Positions 18,271 to 30,401 of a stretch of 64,000 nucleotides of DNA are shown piece after piece. The position numbers were made by a program, and so were the translations under genes. Below the pieces are notes generated by a model. It was not told the DNA's origin. It was given only the letters and a program-made list of their open reading frames with translations, and did not search any database. Origin of the DNA: Amphiura filiformis (lineage: Eukaryota; Echinodermata; Ophiuroidea; Amphilepidida; Amphiuridae); the NCBI RefSeq assembly GCF_039555335.1, contig NC_092628.1, positions 82,424,315-82,488,314 on the forward strand. The letters are read 5' to 3'. How positions within the stretch are numbered: position 1 is the stretch's first letter; each line of letters begins with the position of its first letter.

Positions 18271-18282
18271 AATCATGCATAA

Positions 18283-18573
18283 AGCAGTATACAGACTTTT
18301 TATTGTACGTACAATATTGTATGTACAATATGTACGTTATTTAATCTATTGCCATTCTATTTCCAGTAATGTTTAAGTTCTAACGAATGTTTGATGACGT
18401 AAAATCGATAATATATTTCTGCTAGATATTGTATGTAACATATTATCGATTTTTCGTCATCAAACATTCGTTAGAACTTAAACATTACTGGAAATAGAAT
18501 GGCAATAGATTAAATAACGTACATATTGTACATACAATATTGTACGTACAATACTCGGAGTCTGAAGCGCGCT
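18283..18573. mobile_element. Foldback element: 253-bp palindrome nested in MITE B
   Basis: 18301-18553 is a near-perfect palindrome with about 113-bp arms (TATTGTACGTACAATATTGT at both ends, centre near 18427). The outer edges CAGACT/AGTCTG and AAGC/GCTT are also inverted. The host sequence GCATAACTCGC continues on both sides, with TA(A) as probable target duplication. Confidence 0.8.
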
Positions 18574-18787
18574 TAACTCGCAAACGCAAAATCGGAATCA
18601 ACTGGAATTTTGGGAATAGGCTTTTTTCGTGGATATGTACTGAAAAATGTCATAAAAAGAGGATGCTAGGATCACGAAATACTCCTTTAATTGATCCTTA
18701 TTACTTATTAAATATCAATTAATTGACTGTTGTTAATCAATTGTAATAACATTTCATTTTTTTATATAATGCATTGACCAATAAAAG

Positions 18788-20630
18788 TATGACATATATT
18801 ATAGTCATCAGCATTTCTTGTGTGATACTTATGTCGATTTATCTGCTGCATGAAATAGTTGTCGAATGCTACAGGTAGCTGATTTGAAAAATGTTTATAC
18901 ATATGCTTAAAATTCCATATGATATGTGTCATAAACATTAAGTAATTTATACTTTTTAAACATAGGTGTGCGCTGGGCCGTATTATTCAGTGTGCGCATG
19001 TAGGATTGCCTCTGGCCCGGCCTCTGGTCGCTGAACAAATAAAATACCTTAAGCTACAAATACAGATGAACTTAACTTAAACATGATAATAACAAGCATA
19101 TATCTGACACAAGCAAAAACATTATAAAAGATCAAAGCACATAGTTTAAAATATCATAGATACAAAGAGAGAGTGACCAGCACCATGAAAACGCATACAA
19201 CATTGTACAAGATGGGAGTTGATTCAATTAACAAATAAAATACCTTCAGCAATATATTAAACACCTTTAAGGGATCTAGAATGAGCGTTTATGGCGTTTC
19301 GACAGTATTTTTGTGGGACATGAGAGCACCTCAGACGTATCGAATTGCATTCTGAATACGAAGCATGTCTTTCTGATATCAAATAATTTTCATTTTTGAA
19401 ATTCACGATATAATACAAATTTTATGACAAATTATTAAAATTTGATATTTTTCAAATTTTTGATATATAACAGTCCTCGAAATAAATTTTATAAGTCTAA
19501 TGATATATTCTTAAAGTGTATGTAGCTGGGAGGAAAAGCCGACGATCAATTGAAAATGTTGACCTTTTATATTGAAGATATGGATTTTTTTCCCAAAAAG
19601 ACCTATTTTTTTTTGGTGTTTTGGGAAAAAAATCAATATCTTCAATCCGAAAGGTCAAAATTTTCAATTGATCGTCGGCTTTTCATCCCACCTACATACA
19701 CTTTAAGTATAAATCATCAGATTTATAAAGTTTACTTCAAGCACTGTTAAATATCAAAAATATCAATTTTTAATGATTTGCCATAAAATGTGTATTACAT
19801 TGCGAAATTCAAAAAATCAAAATTATTTGATATCAGAAGGATATTCTTCGTATTCAGAATACAATTCGATATGTCTGATGTGCTCTAATGTCCCACAATA
19901 AATACTGTCCAAACGTTCATACCCCTTCCCTTAAGATAAGCAAGATAATACAAAACCAAATTACATTCACAAGTATATTGAGTCAAATATTACTTCAACA
20001 ATATAATTAGGATATACAAAACAAAGTACCTATTTAAAAGTATCATATTTACAGAAATGGTATAATAGCACAAATTAAAATAATTTTGGGAATGCGAAGA
20101 GGCGTGACCAGCACAATAATAATTGTCTACATTCAATATAAACACAATCGGATATGTAGGCCTATCCGATATTTGCTTATCGCAATCATGAAAATAAGCT
20201 ATTATATATACTTATGGTATATTATATACTTTACACTAAAGTTGAATTTATTACTCTATTACTGAGCAAAAAGCGGTTGGTATTTGGCCAATGAGATATT
20301 GGCGCTTTTCCCAACGCACAAAAAAGCGCACTACCTCATTGGGTCGTACAGCTATGTAGTATAAATTTAGCTTTAGATGTTATGATTGCAGACAAGTTCT
20401 GCCCCTCTTTTTAATCCGCTGATTTTTGGTTTCTGAACAAAAGAGAAACGAAAATGTATTACTTGAAACGATGGAATGACAAATTTTGAAATGGCCAAAT
20501 TCGTTCGATCTTTCAATCGACCGTCGATACTTAATCGATCCTTATTATTTATTAAATATCAATTAATTGACTGTTGTTAATCAATTGTAATAACATTTCA
20601 TTTTTTATGTAATGCATTGACCAATAAAAG
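18788..20630. repeat. Tandem duplication, unit 2 (no MITE B)
   Basis: Continues directly from CCAATAAAAG into TATGACATATATTATAG and ends at a second CCAATAAAAG. It differs from unit 1 by small indels, including an extra CCCGGCCTCTGG-type repeat near 19014-19028. It holds MITE A copy 3 and the unoccupied TTAA at 20531. Confidence 0.88.
19267..19934. mobile_element. TTAA MITE family A, copy 3
   Basis: 668 bp, almost identical to copy 2 because both lie in the tandem duplication. Bounded by TTAA at 19267-19270 and 19931-19934. Confidence 0.88.
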
Positions 20631-20634
20631 TTTA

Positions 20635-22600
20635 CCATTAATTCTACGAAGCGTCTGAAACGGGAGTAATAGTCTGGACTTTTATTTTGACGAGTTGTCA
20701 GACATATTTTAAAAAGCCTTTATTATAAACAGAAAATCACATACAGGGTGTCCCAATGAAAACAGAACCCTCATTGCGCCCGCTGTTTCTCCTATTTCTG
20801 AAAATGTTATCAAATATATTTTGATATGTGAATAAACCATTATTCGTTAGCTTTGATAAACCGAAAGAAATATTTCAATCGGTTTACAACTTGTGAAGAT
20901 ATGGTCTTTTAAAGAAATGTTTGGTTACTTCAAAGAATTGAAAAGGAGTACACGTACCATGCATGAATATTAAGCATTCCTCAGTGATAACTTTATAAAA
21001 TGAAGAACTTAATTTGGGAAATGGGCTTTAGGGTGCACATCAGTAAATAGCCCCCATTGACTTTGTGTACAAACAGGGTCTGGGAAAACGGCATTTTCTT
21101 GACTCCAGAGCGACTCAGTTCTTCAAAACTTACCCTTTCTGCAAGTCGAAGATCAGATGAAGACATCCATTGTAGAAATTATATACGGAGTCCAGCATTT
21201 TTTCGCAGAAAAATGCCGACTAGATCACCCTATAGCCCACACAGCTTACGCCACCTAACGAATAGCTTGGTGTTGCTGAAATGTAACACATTTTGAAAGT
21301 TTAGACAAAAGTCAGATCCTGCTCATTTTTCACAGACAATCTATTTCCCAGGGCTAAATGAGGATTAAAGATGAATCAGGGCCTAATAGTTGGGTTTTAA
21401 GCCTTTTTGAAACACTGATTTTTTCCTCCCGGGGTGTAGGAGACTTGTATTTTTTACCGGTGGGCCATGGCTTGTGTTAAGTGTCATTAACTTGTCGGCA
21501 AAATTGACGTGGGATGGGACTTCTATTGCTATACTTGCAATTAAACTTATTTTTTCTTGGTTATTTATGCCTTTTTTGTTTTATTTTGTTTCTTAAAAAT
21601 TCTGGACAAAATCTAATATTTAACTGATACAATGAACGGATGCCTATATATCAAGTATAAACATGGAGTTTCAGCTAAGAAGGCCTTCTAAGGCATGCTG
21701 GCATTTAAAGTTACAGTTAATTAAGAAAGAAAAAGAAGGAAAGGAAAGAAGCCACTTCCGAGAAGCAATTAAACAATTTTACTGTAACCCTATGGGGATG
21801 AGGCAGGAAATGAACGTTCTTTTTCCTTTGCCCCAAATGGATTGTGTGGTGGGGTGACTGTTTTTATCACTTTATTAGTATGGTTATAGAACCAAATAAT
21901 CATATCCGTAAATAAGTTCTCCAGGATTGTCAATAAATATATTAAATTTGCAAAAGTCCAGTTAAATTGGTTAAATGATGTAAAGATATGTACATACTTC
22001 ATTCAGGTAATTAATACAATTGTACACTTATTATAATTGTATTAATTGTACACAAATGCTATAAAAAGATACATCACTTTCAAATAGCAGCAGTTGTTGA
22101 TTCATCATGGTACTAGTTTTATCATAATTATGTGGTGCCCAATTTTTGTGGGCAATATATACTTTACTAGGTGGGATTTTTGGGCAATGGACACTCTTAA
22201 ATTTTCCAATTAAATACCGGTATTCAATCAACAGTGGCGTAGCCAGGACCAAAGGATGTTGTGCAAGGGGGCAAGGCAACTTTGAACGGGGAAAACTTTG
22301 ACGAAAATGGTCAAAAATGGGTTAAAGAAAGTTTTCACCGGGGCTTTCACCGACTGAAGATGAGGGGCGAATCCTTTCCAATTGAAAAAAAAGAAGATTG
22401 AACATATTTACTCGTTTAAAATCGCATTCCAAACATACAATGCAACACATGTCATTTGACAGTCAAATAGGAGAATCATTTGATCGGATGTTGAAATCAA
22501 TTTACAAAAAGAGTAAGAGTCAATCAAAAAAAAAAAAATTTCAATCTGTCTAGAGAGCAGATTGAATTTAATATGTGGGCAAAATAGTTTATTGGGTGCC
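20635..22600. other. Non-coding stretch, no gene recognised
   Basis: At 20744 ACAGGGTGTCCCAATGAAAA resembles one end of a mariner-type element, but I found no matching opposite end or transposase. At 22232 the widespread motif GTGGCGTAGCCAGG occurs. Open frames here are short and look like no family I know. Confidence 0.4.
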
Positions 22601-22616
22601 CAGTTTACCTGTCATA

Positions 22617-23345
22617 TTATACAAATATTAACTGTCTATGAGTGTGATGGTCGAAATATAATCACGAGGTCAATCATGGATTGTTCTATCCCACGTGCCG
22701 GAACGGCGAGTGGAATGGAACAATACATATTTCACCGAGTGATTATATTTCGACCATTACACGAATTTAAGACAGTATTTCTTTTATATCACTCATACAT
22801 AAATTCTGTTGCTCAAAAATACTATTTAAGATAGGGAATACATTTTTTCATCAACATAACACCGTGTTTTGCCATAACATAACTTAACATTTTGGTGTCC
22901 ACCCCATAAACTAAATCGGCGAGTCTAAGAGTCAGCGAACGGCTTGGCGCAGGCGCACTATGGCGCGGCACTATGATGGTATACAAATATTAAGTGTCTA
23001 TGAGTGTAATGGTCGAAATATAATCACGAGGTGAAAGATGGATTGTTCCATTCCACGAGCCGGAACGGCGAGTGGAATGGAACAATACATCTTTCACCGA
23101 GTGATTATATTTCGACCATTACACGAATTTAAGACAGTTAATATTTGTTTTATATCACTCATGCATAAATTCTATTACTAAAATACTATTTAAGGTAGGA
23201 AATACATTTATTCATCAACATAACACCATGTTTTGCGGTGATATACTTCACATTTTGGGGTCCACCCCATAACTAAATCGGCGAGTCCAAGAGTCAGCGC
23301 ATGGCTTGGCGCAGGCGCACTACGGCAAAGCACATGATGGTAAAG
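22617..23345. repeat. ~367-bp tandem duplication, each unit with a long palindrome
   Basis: Units start near 22617 and 22983 (ATACAAATATTAA(C/G)TGTCTATGAG). Each contains a palindrome built from GTCGAAATATAATCAC and GTGATTATATTTCGAC around GCCGGAACGGCGAG, with GGATTGTTC(C/T)AT mirrored by the TGGAACAATAC side. Each unit ends in a block with GGCTTGGCGCAGGCGCACTA. Non-coding. Confidence 0.85.
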
Positions 23346-23599
23346 ACTATCACACCGAGTGGGTGATGGTAAAAATGGCAAATGGTAGCAAATGGTAATC
23401 AACCAATGAACTGTCTAGAATTTATGTATGAGTGATATAATAAACACTATCATACGGAGAGGCTGATGGTAAAAATGATAAATGGTTATCAACCAATGAA
23501 CTGTCTAGAATTTATGTATGAGTGATATAATTACCTCTCAAAACTTTGAGGCCTACTATCATACGTCACTGTAACCAAAGTAAGTACAGTAGACACGAA

Positions 23600-26225
23600 C
23601 GCCAGCAACGTTAAGTTGAGTATGCGCTATTCCGGGCCCATCCGCCATTGGTTGGGATTGGTTCACGCGCTAGCACAAAGTAGGTACAGTTGGCCTTCCA
23701 AACTTGAAAGAAAATGCCAAGTTAGTGATTCAATTGCGGCGGCAGATTTGTTAATATCTTTTCTTGTCAGTTGTCATATTTCATCCGTACATTGAACAAT
23801 GAGGTATTAGCTCTATTTGGGAGACTTGAGAAACATTTGAAAAATAGTATGTCGGTATCTCGACGAGAAGAGATTGCGCATCAAAAATCGCAAATTCTAT
23901 GAGGTAAGTGTTTTTTTAAAAACATTGTCGATTTAAAGCAAAGCCAGCATTATCATTTGATGCGATTGTTGTTTTTCACGAAATGCATCCAAGATATTCA
24001 GCTTTCCGGTTATTTTTTTTATTTATATCAGTTGTTTCAATCGTCAAGATTGCTGACAATTGAATAATATTTTTTGAACAGTTGTTATTAAAAATGAAAA
24101 AATATTTTTGCACTTTTAGTGATCGTCGAGACAATTACAAATTACGTAAATGGATTTGTTTGTTTGCTTGCTTGTTTTGCTTGTTTTATTGTTTGTTTTA
24201 TTGTTTGCTTGTTTAAACGGTCGCGCCGTGCGGAGATACGCATGGGTTCTAGTGAGACAAGGTTCAAGCACAATGCTCAAGCAAGCGAAAAACCTGTATC
24301 ACATTTTATCCAAATTGGTTTGTGCAAACACAGTTGGTTCAATGTTGTTTGGTTCAAATATATTTCGTCCAAAATATTTCGGTCCAAATGTCAAAAATAT
24401 CAATATTTAATAATTTGCTATAAAATTTGTATTATATCGCAACTTTAAAAAAAAAATACCTGAAGGACATTCCTCGTATTCAGAATACAATTTGGTGCGC
24501 CTGATGCAGTAGGGAAGACAAGGCTATTGAATTTTTTGGTCCGTGGTAAAGATTATTCACAAAGCTGAAAATCATCTATATTATTCCTGCTATGTATTAT
24601 TTTAAGAGAGAGAGGGAGGGGAGAAGAGAGAGGAGGGAGGGGAGAGAGGGATAAAAACTACATTCAGTTCGTAATATAGACCCTATTGGGCCGGTATATG
24701 GGGCCTACAATGATGTTGTTCAGGCGCGTTGAGGTGATGTGGACACAGAACTAATGATTTTGCAAGATCGACAAAATAATGCGCATCCCATCACCCCTCT
24801 GTACCGCGCCATCAGTACCAATGCAGATTAGTCATGGGCATAGGCGTAGATGCTAGGGGTGATGGGGCACAGTGTCTTCGACCCTATATCTTCATGGCAG
24901 GAATCGCCATGGTAGGTTAAATCCACAGCCACGATTAGCCATTTGGTTCAAACCTTTAAAGCTCTTTTAAACTAATAATTAGTCGAGGGACATAACTAAG
25001 GCTACTCACAATAGCCGGGTAATCGATCTTGGTTGTGCGTGATTAAGCTTGTATACCCCATTGAGGTCAATGGTCATCGACTTTTATACTGCCTACAGTG
25101 AGTGCAGCTGTACTACACGCTGCACGCTGTAGTCCATAACAGGACCAACGCAATATAAAATGGTCAAATTTTGAGTTCAAAGCGCACGGCCAATTTTCAA
25201 AGCGCATTCTAGCGACTATCATATCTGTTCAACACGTATTTCCAAGTTTATGAGACCAAATCTGGTTTCTTGAGAAAAAAATCATGACGGGAGATATTCA
25301 TCATTTTCTAACCCGGTATCAGAAGATTTTCGTCTGATATCAAAATCGTGCATAGCAATTCACGTGTATCGATCCCGTGTATTCATTTTAGTGTCCCTTC
25401 TGCACCAAATAATTATTAGCCAGGTGGTGTCGGTGTGTGGGGGTGATGGGGGATAAATCCCCAATATATTGATAGGGGGATGGTCCATACAATCACCCCC
25501 ATATGGACACCTGTTTGTGGGTGTATGACCAAATTAACCTCATATTTAGCCATATAAACCAAAAAAGTGCCAATTTTTGGGAGCTTCGCGCGAATTTATT
25601 CCATTTTTGTACCACACTTCACCAGTTTAGTTTCAATATGGTAAATTTTCCGCGCGCATTTGTATATATGACAAACTGATTTTTTTCAACAAAAGGTGAT
25701 GGATTCACTATACTTCAAGAATTATTTCCAACCCATCCCCAAATATTAAAAAGAAATCTACGTCACTGCCAATAAGGTTAAATACATGTATACCACTAGG
25801 CCTGGGCGATGGAAATACGACGAGTAACTGAAAAGACTGCATTAAAATGTGCTGAAATTGATCAAGTTATATAGCCAAAAAGTACTTTTTAGGGTTTGAT
25901 GCTTCAAAATGGTATATTTTCTCTCATTATATGACATTTTTGTTGTAATAGTACCAAAATTCATACGCACGGCTTCAGTTATTAGTAATATTCGCCCTAT
26001 CATATTCTAACTTTCAGCTTCGAGAGCGCACTGCCATTTTTAAGGTGTTTACGGTTCGGTGCGTTAAAACCAGAAAAATCTCAGGTCAACCTATGTTGAG
26101 GTTTTGATCATTTGGCATCTAAATCATATAGTCTGGCGCTAAAATATGGTTTAAAAAACTTCTTGTGAGGGAGGGAAAGGCCCACATTAATGCACGTTTC
26201 ATCAAGTTCAAGTTCATTACCTTAA
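23600..26225. other. Non-coding stretch with a partial MITE A arm
   Basis: Includes a diverged MITE A right arm at ~24385-24500 (GAAGGACATTCCTCGTATTCAG), a purine-rich GAGAGGGAGGGG tract at ~24606-24652 and AT-rich sequence. The open frames at 24119-24448 are T-rich and not convincing. Confidence 0.45.
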
Positions 26226-26345
26226 GGGCTCGGATAGCGACGTTTGCAAAGTATATTTGTGGGATCTGGGAGCACATCAGACACACCAATTTGCGTTCTG
26301 AATACGAGGAATATCCTTCTGATATCAATAATCAAATCTAACGAT
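26226..26345 (+). mobile_element. MITE family A left-arm fragment
   Basis: TTAAGGGCTCGGATAGCGAC followed by GTGGGATCTGGGAGCACATC and TACGAGGAATATCCTTCTG, a diverged single arm. Confidence 0.65.
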
Positions 26346-26369
26346 ATGTACTTAGAGTGTATTAGTATG

Positions 26370-26850
26370 TACACTCATAGAAATGACTTGTTCGCCTTGT
26401 TGGTGCAATTCAAAAGGAGTAAGTTTGGACAACTCAAAATTGTTCGTTGGCATTACTCAGTAAGTTGATGTAAGTCGTTGCGTCAACTTTCCGAGTAATG
26501 CCAACGCGTACAATTTTGAGTAACGCTGACTCGATATCATTATGTTGGTCGCACTCATTTGCACTTACCTTATTGAGTTGTTACAACTCAGAAAATGAAA
26601 CTAGAATGGAACTTGAATTCAGAAGTTGGCATTACTTAAAAAGTTGACGCAACGACTTACATCAACTTTTTAAATAATGCCAACAAAGTTGATTAGTTGA
26701 CGGAACTTTTTGAGCTTTTTCAGCATTTTTTAAGTTCGGATAACTAAAATGAATTTTGTTTTGGCAACTTTTACACTATTTTTGAGTTTTCCAAACTTAC
26801 TCCTTTTGAATTGCGCCAACAAGGCGAACAAGTCATTTCTATGAGTGTAC
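26370..26850. mobile_element. Foldback element with ~65-bp terminal inverted repeats
   Basis: GTACACTCATAGAAATGACT at 26370 is mirrored to 26850. The pairing continues through GTTCGCCTTGTTGG and AAAAGGAGTAAGTTTGGA. The inside holds two hairpins built on TTGGCATTACT and AACGACTTACATCAAC. No coding frame. Confidence 0.8.
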
Positions 26851-26888
26851 TTGCTATTCTTTCTTTCAGACACGCAATTCCGGTCATC

Positions 26889-27254
26889 GCACTCCGTGCA
26901 TCCGCGGGTATTCATGCTTGTCGGTGAACTTTAAAAACACCCCCTTTTGCTTCTCATTTCGCGAATTTTTTAGGGGAAAATCACCCCTTTTTTAGCGATT
27001 TCACAAATTATTTGCCCTTCGAAAATACTCCTATTTTCGCTAAAACACGAACGATATTTCTAATATGCCCTTTTCTGGCAAAAACGCGTAGGCTGCTCGA
27101 TGAAAATACCCTTTTTTTCAATTTCGCGAACACGTGGTTTGAAAAAACACCCCTTTTTTGTGTGTTTCGCGAATCGCGTTTCTTCATCTGAAAACACCCC
27201 TTATTTCGCGAAATTTTCGACGAGCATGAATTCCCGCGGATGCACGGAGTGCGG
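26889..27254. mobile_element. MITE-like element just upstream of the LRR-GPCR
   Basis: Perfect 20-bp ends: GCACTCCGTGCATCCGCGGG at 26889 and its reverse complement at 27235-27254. The inside is a string of degenerate units of the type AAAACACCCCTTTT...TTTCGCGAA. It ends about 125 bases before the start codon at 27379 and so may overlap that gene's promoter. Confidence 0.7.
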
Positions 27255-27378
27255 GGACCGGGCACACAATACCGTCCGCTTAGTCGCTATAATGTTGTTG
27301 TTTTTTGTTTTCTCAGATATACCCACTGCTGATTTCAAACTTTAAGAGTACTGGAACTTTTTAAGCCCGCGCCTAAAT

Positions 27379-29909
27379 ATGGCAAGGTTAATCATGCCAC
27401 TGCTGGTCATTTTCGCTATTGTTGCTTTCCATTTGAACATAAAACTGGATATATCCACCAATGCAATGGCCGTCGCGCAATTACTAGCTACACCAATGTG
27501 GAACGAGAGTGATTTAGGGTCTGGTATATGCACTATTGACGGGAACAATTCCGAACATTTCTTCATCAGTAATAGTAGAAGGAACTACGTTTGCACTGTG
27601 GATGTCACAGTACCACAAGATTATGCTATTTTGGTTACACTTCTAAACGGAACGGATGTAATGAACAAAAGCGCCGTGATCTTGGCTGAGCGTTTAGGTG
27701 AGAGTGTATGTTCTCCCAAGTATACTGTCGTGAAAGATCCACAAGAAACTTGCAATATTGTCTTCAGACATTCCAATATCCAGCTTAATCTTCAGGGTGA
27801 TGTCGACATTCTCTTAACAGAAGCACCTGTTACGGAATCGGGAGAAGGTTGTTTAGAAGCAAATCATCGGATGGATTCGGAATTTGAGAACGAAACTCTG
27901 GCCCCCGTTTGCTCAGATATTATAGAGTATAGTAAAGTAATATTGTGTGACATTGCTAGTTCAGAGTATGTGCTAGGGTTAAGTAATTTTCTGCAATATA
28001 TTCCAATTATCTGTAAGTATGATTTTCAATCAAATTGTACGTCTACTCTTAAAAACAATAACGATGTAAGGTTTCAATGTTTCGATCAACATAAACTTGA
28101 AGGACAAGATGCGTTCATCGTATATCAACTCAATATAGATGCAATACTACTCAATGGTAATAACATCAAATCCATTGAAAAGGGTGCATTCGAGGGTTTA
28201 AGTCACTTGCGATCTCTTGATTTAAGCTATAATCAATTAGAAATATTACAAGATAAAACACTACAGGGGCTACGTAACTTGAACATTTTGCTTCTCCAAC
28301 ATAATCTGTTGAAGGTGATAGGTGAAGACGTTTTTCAAGATGTACCAAATCTCGTATACTTGTACTTACGAAACAATCATTTAAAGGTGCTGCCGATTGG
28401 GCTTTTCCGAGGCTTAAACAACTTAAAACGTCTATACTTGTTACACAACCAAATACGTTTTTAAATGATCACATATTTCGAGATTTGGAGAACTTAGATC
28501 TTTTGACTTTAGGACACAATGGGTTGGTAACGCTGCACAAGGACATCTTCCAGGATTTAAGAAACCTAAGGGGACTAAATTTGGAAAGTAATTTATTTGA
28601 AAGCTTACCGCAACAAATATTCAAAGATGCGTATCAACTTGCATATCTTTCCTTGTCCAAATGTAATTTGAAGACAATTCCCGATATTCGAAATATGAGC
28701 AATTTGAAACTAATTAATATTACAGACAATCCATTTACTGACATTGATGGGGATGTGTTATCTATGGTTCCAAAGACATCTGTAGTTATTACCAGTCAAC
28801 ATGAAATATGCGAGTGCTATGTTGATCCAGATATTGCTTGCATTGCAACAGAAGATAGGTCACCTTACCTAACTTGCGATAGATTATTGTCAGATAGGGT
28901 ATTGGTTGTCTTGATGTGGCTTATAGGCTTCAATGCATTGTTTGGAAATATATTTGTATTAGTTTTGAATCTGAAGACATCAATAAGCAACACAATACAA
29001 GATCGATTGCTCATCAGCCTGGCAATGTCAGACCTACTCATGGGGATATATATGATCATCATTGCATCAGCTGATGTTTATTTTGGTGATCATTTCCCGA
29101 TGAAGGCTGAAGCTTGGAGGTCTGGCACTATGTGTAGAATTAGCGGAGCAATTTCTATAATATCTAGCGAAGCCTCCGTATTTTTTGTTACTTTGGTTAG
29201 CGTTGACAGGTTCATTAACATACAATTCCCCTATACAACTAAAAAACTAGGTCGAAAATCTGTTGTCGTTTTAATTGCATTTACATGGCTCTTTTCTTTC
29301 GCATTGGGTGTTATTCCAACAGCTTTATCGGGGAAGAACTTTAAATTTTATGATAATTCTCATGTCTGCATCGGTTTGCCTTTAGCTCTAACGGAGTGGT
29401 TTGAGACAAATAACGTAGAAGATGCCCTTGGTTACGTAGAACATGCATTTACGCAAAGGAATGACGTAGATATTGTTTCTCTAGGCAAAATTTCAGGAAT
29501 GTATTTCTCAACGGCTGTTTTTCTTGGATTGAACGGAGTGTGCTACTTGATGATACTGTTTTGTTACATCGGTATAATAAGAGCCGTAAAAAATTCGTCA
29601 AAAGCTCTCGGACGAACCCAAGCAATGAGGAAACAAATTCAAATGACCACTAAGGTTATTGCTATTGTAACCACAGATTTTTGTTGTTGGTTTCCAGTCA
29701 TTTTACTTGGAATTTTAGTACAACTTAGAGTAATAGAGTTGCCTGCTTCGGTGTTTGCTTGGACAGTAACATTTGTTTTACCAATAAATTCGGCAATTAA
29801 TCCATATTTATACACAATTTCAACGCTCATCTGTAAATCTACAAACGACAAAAAAGGATCCCTCTCAAAAACTCAAAGTGGTAGGGAAAATTGGAAAAGA
29901 TCCACGTGA
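27379..29909 (+). CDS. Leucine-rich-repeat GPCR (relaxin-receptor/GRL101-like LGR), single exon, one frameshift
   Basis: A cell-surface class A receptor. The N-terminus (MARLIMPLLVIFAIVAF) is a signal peptide. About 230 Cys-containing residues follow, with N-glycosylation sites and weak CUB-like character but no LDLa module. About nine LRRs come next (LRSLDLSYNQLEIL, LVYLYLRNNHLKVLP, LRGLNLESNLFESLP) and a Cys cap. Then seven helices: TM1 GNIFVLVLN, TM2 LAMSDLLMG, SVDRF at the DRY site, CWFP in TM6, NPYLY in TM7. The TM2-TM3 region resembles relaxin receptors. The frame breaks at the five-T run 28458-28462: the upstream frame stops at 28464 and the downstream frame continues from before 28485. 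One more T would give about 843 residues, so this is either an assembly error or a young pseudogene. No intron is apparent. AATAAA lies at 30085. Confidence 0.85.
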
Positions 29910-30084
29910 AAACAAAATCAGTGAATCACCGAAGCTATAGAAAAAAGAGAACACATTAAGTCTTTGTTGTCACTGAAAATCCCATTCTTTTCTGAAAATT
30001 TGGCACAAATGTGAAGATAAAGCAGTATTTCGTTGGGCTAGCGAGTTATAATCCCCTCTTGATTTTGCAAAGTCAGTGGGATAA

Positions 30085-30090
30085 AATAAA
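30085..30090 (+). promoter_or_regulatory. Possible polyadenylation signal of the LRR-GPCR
   Basis: AATAAA about 175 bases after the stop codon, the first canonical hexamer downstream. Confidence 0.4.
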
Positions 30091-30401
30091 TTAATCGTAT
30101 TGCAACTTTAACTTTCTTTTTTTTTTGTCTAAATGAGTGTACAATCCATGTTTTGCGCTTTGTTCTAGATGCGGTATATTGAATTGTCTACAAATGAATG
30201 CATTATATTGTCTTCAAATGTCTTAATCGAAATGTATCTGATTATTTAAATGAACTATTAAAAACTTACATTCCACCGCGCAATTTGCGCTCAAAATCAA
30301 AATCACTTCTCTATGAACATGAACCAAAATTAAGACATAAATGAGGTGACGGGATCTTACGGGTCTTACCTTCATGTAAGCATCACGAATTTTTTTTGTA
30401 T

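Larger units (their letters stand above)
17413..18690. mobile_element. TTAA MITE family B, copy 1, carrying two nested insertions
   Basis: The left end is TTAA-AGGGCATTTCGTGATCC and the right end is GATCACGAAATACTCCT-TTAA. The other tandem unit has a single TTAA at the same place (20531-20534), so this is a filled site with its empty counterpart in the same window. The element is interrupted by a LINE fragment (~17631-18270) and a foldback element (~18283-18573). Without them it matches the copy at 31767-32081. Confidence 0.9.
15684..18787. repeat. Tandem duplication, unit 1 (contains a later MITE insertion)
   Basis: Starts TATGACATATATTATAGTC and ends CCAATAAAAG. Without the 1.27-kb insertion at 17417-18690 it is about 1.83 kb and matches unit 2 almost base for base. 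It contains MITE family A copy 2, then AT-rich non-coding DNA with a TAGGCCTA and a GTATATTATATAC block. Confidence 0.88.

Noticed and set aside
20744-21300. Possible mariner element starting ACAGGGTGTCCCA
   Set aside because: No opposite inverted end and no transposase motif could be found, so it is only noted inside the non-coding stretch.
24119-24448. 109-residue open frame with a hydrophobic start
   Set aside because: Driven by TTTG/CTTG repeats and it runs into a MITE A fragment; no family resemblance.
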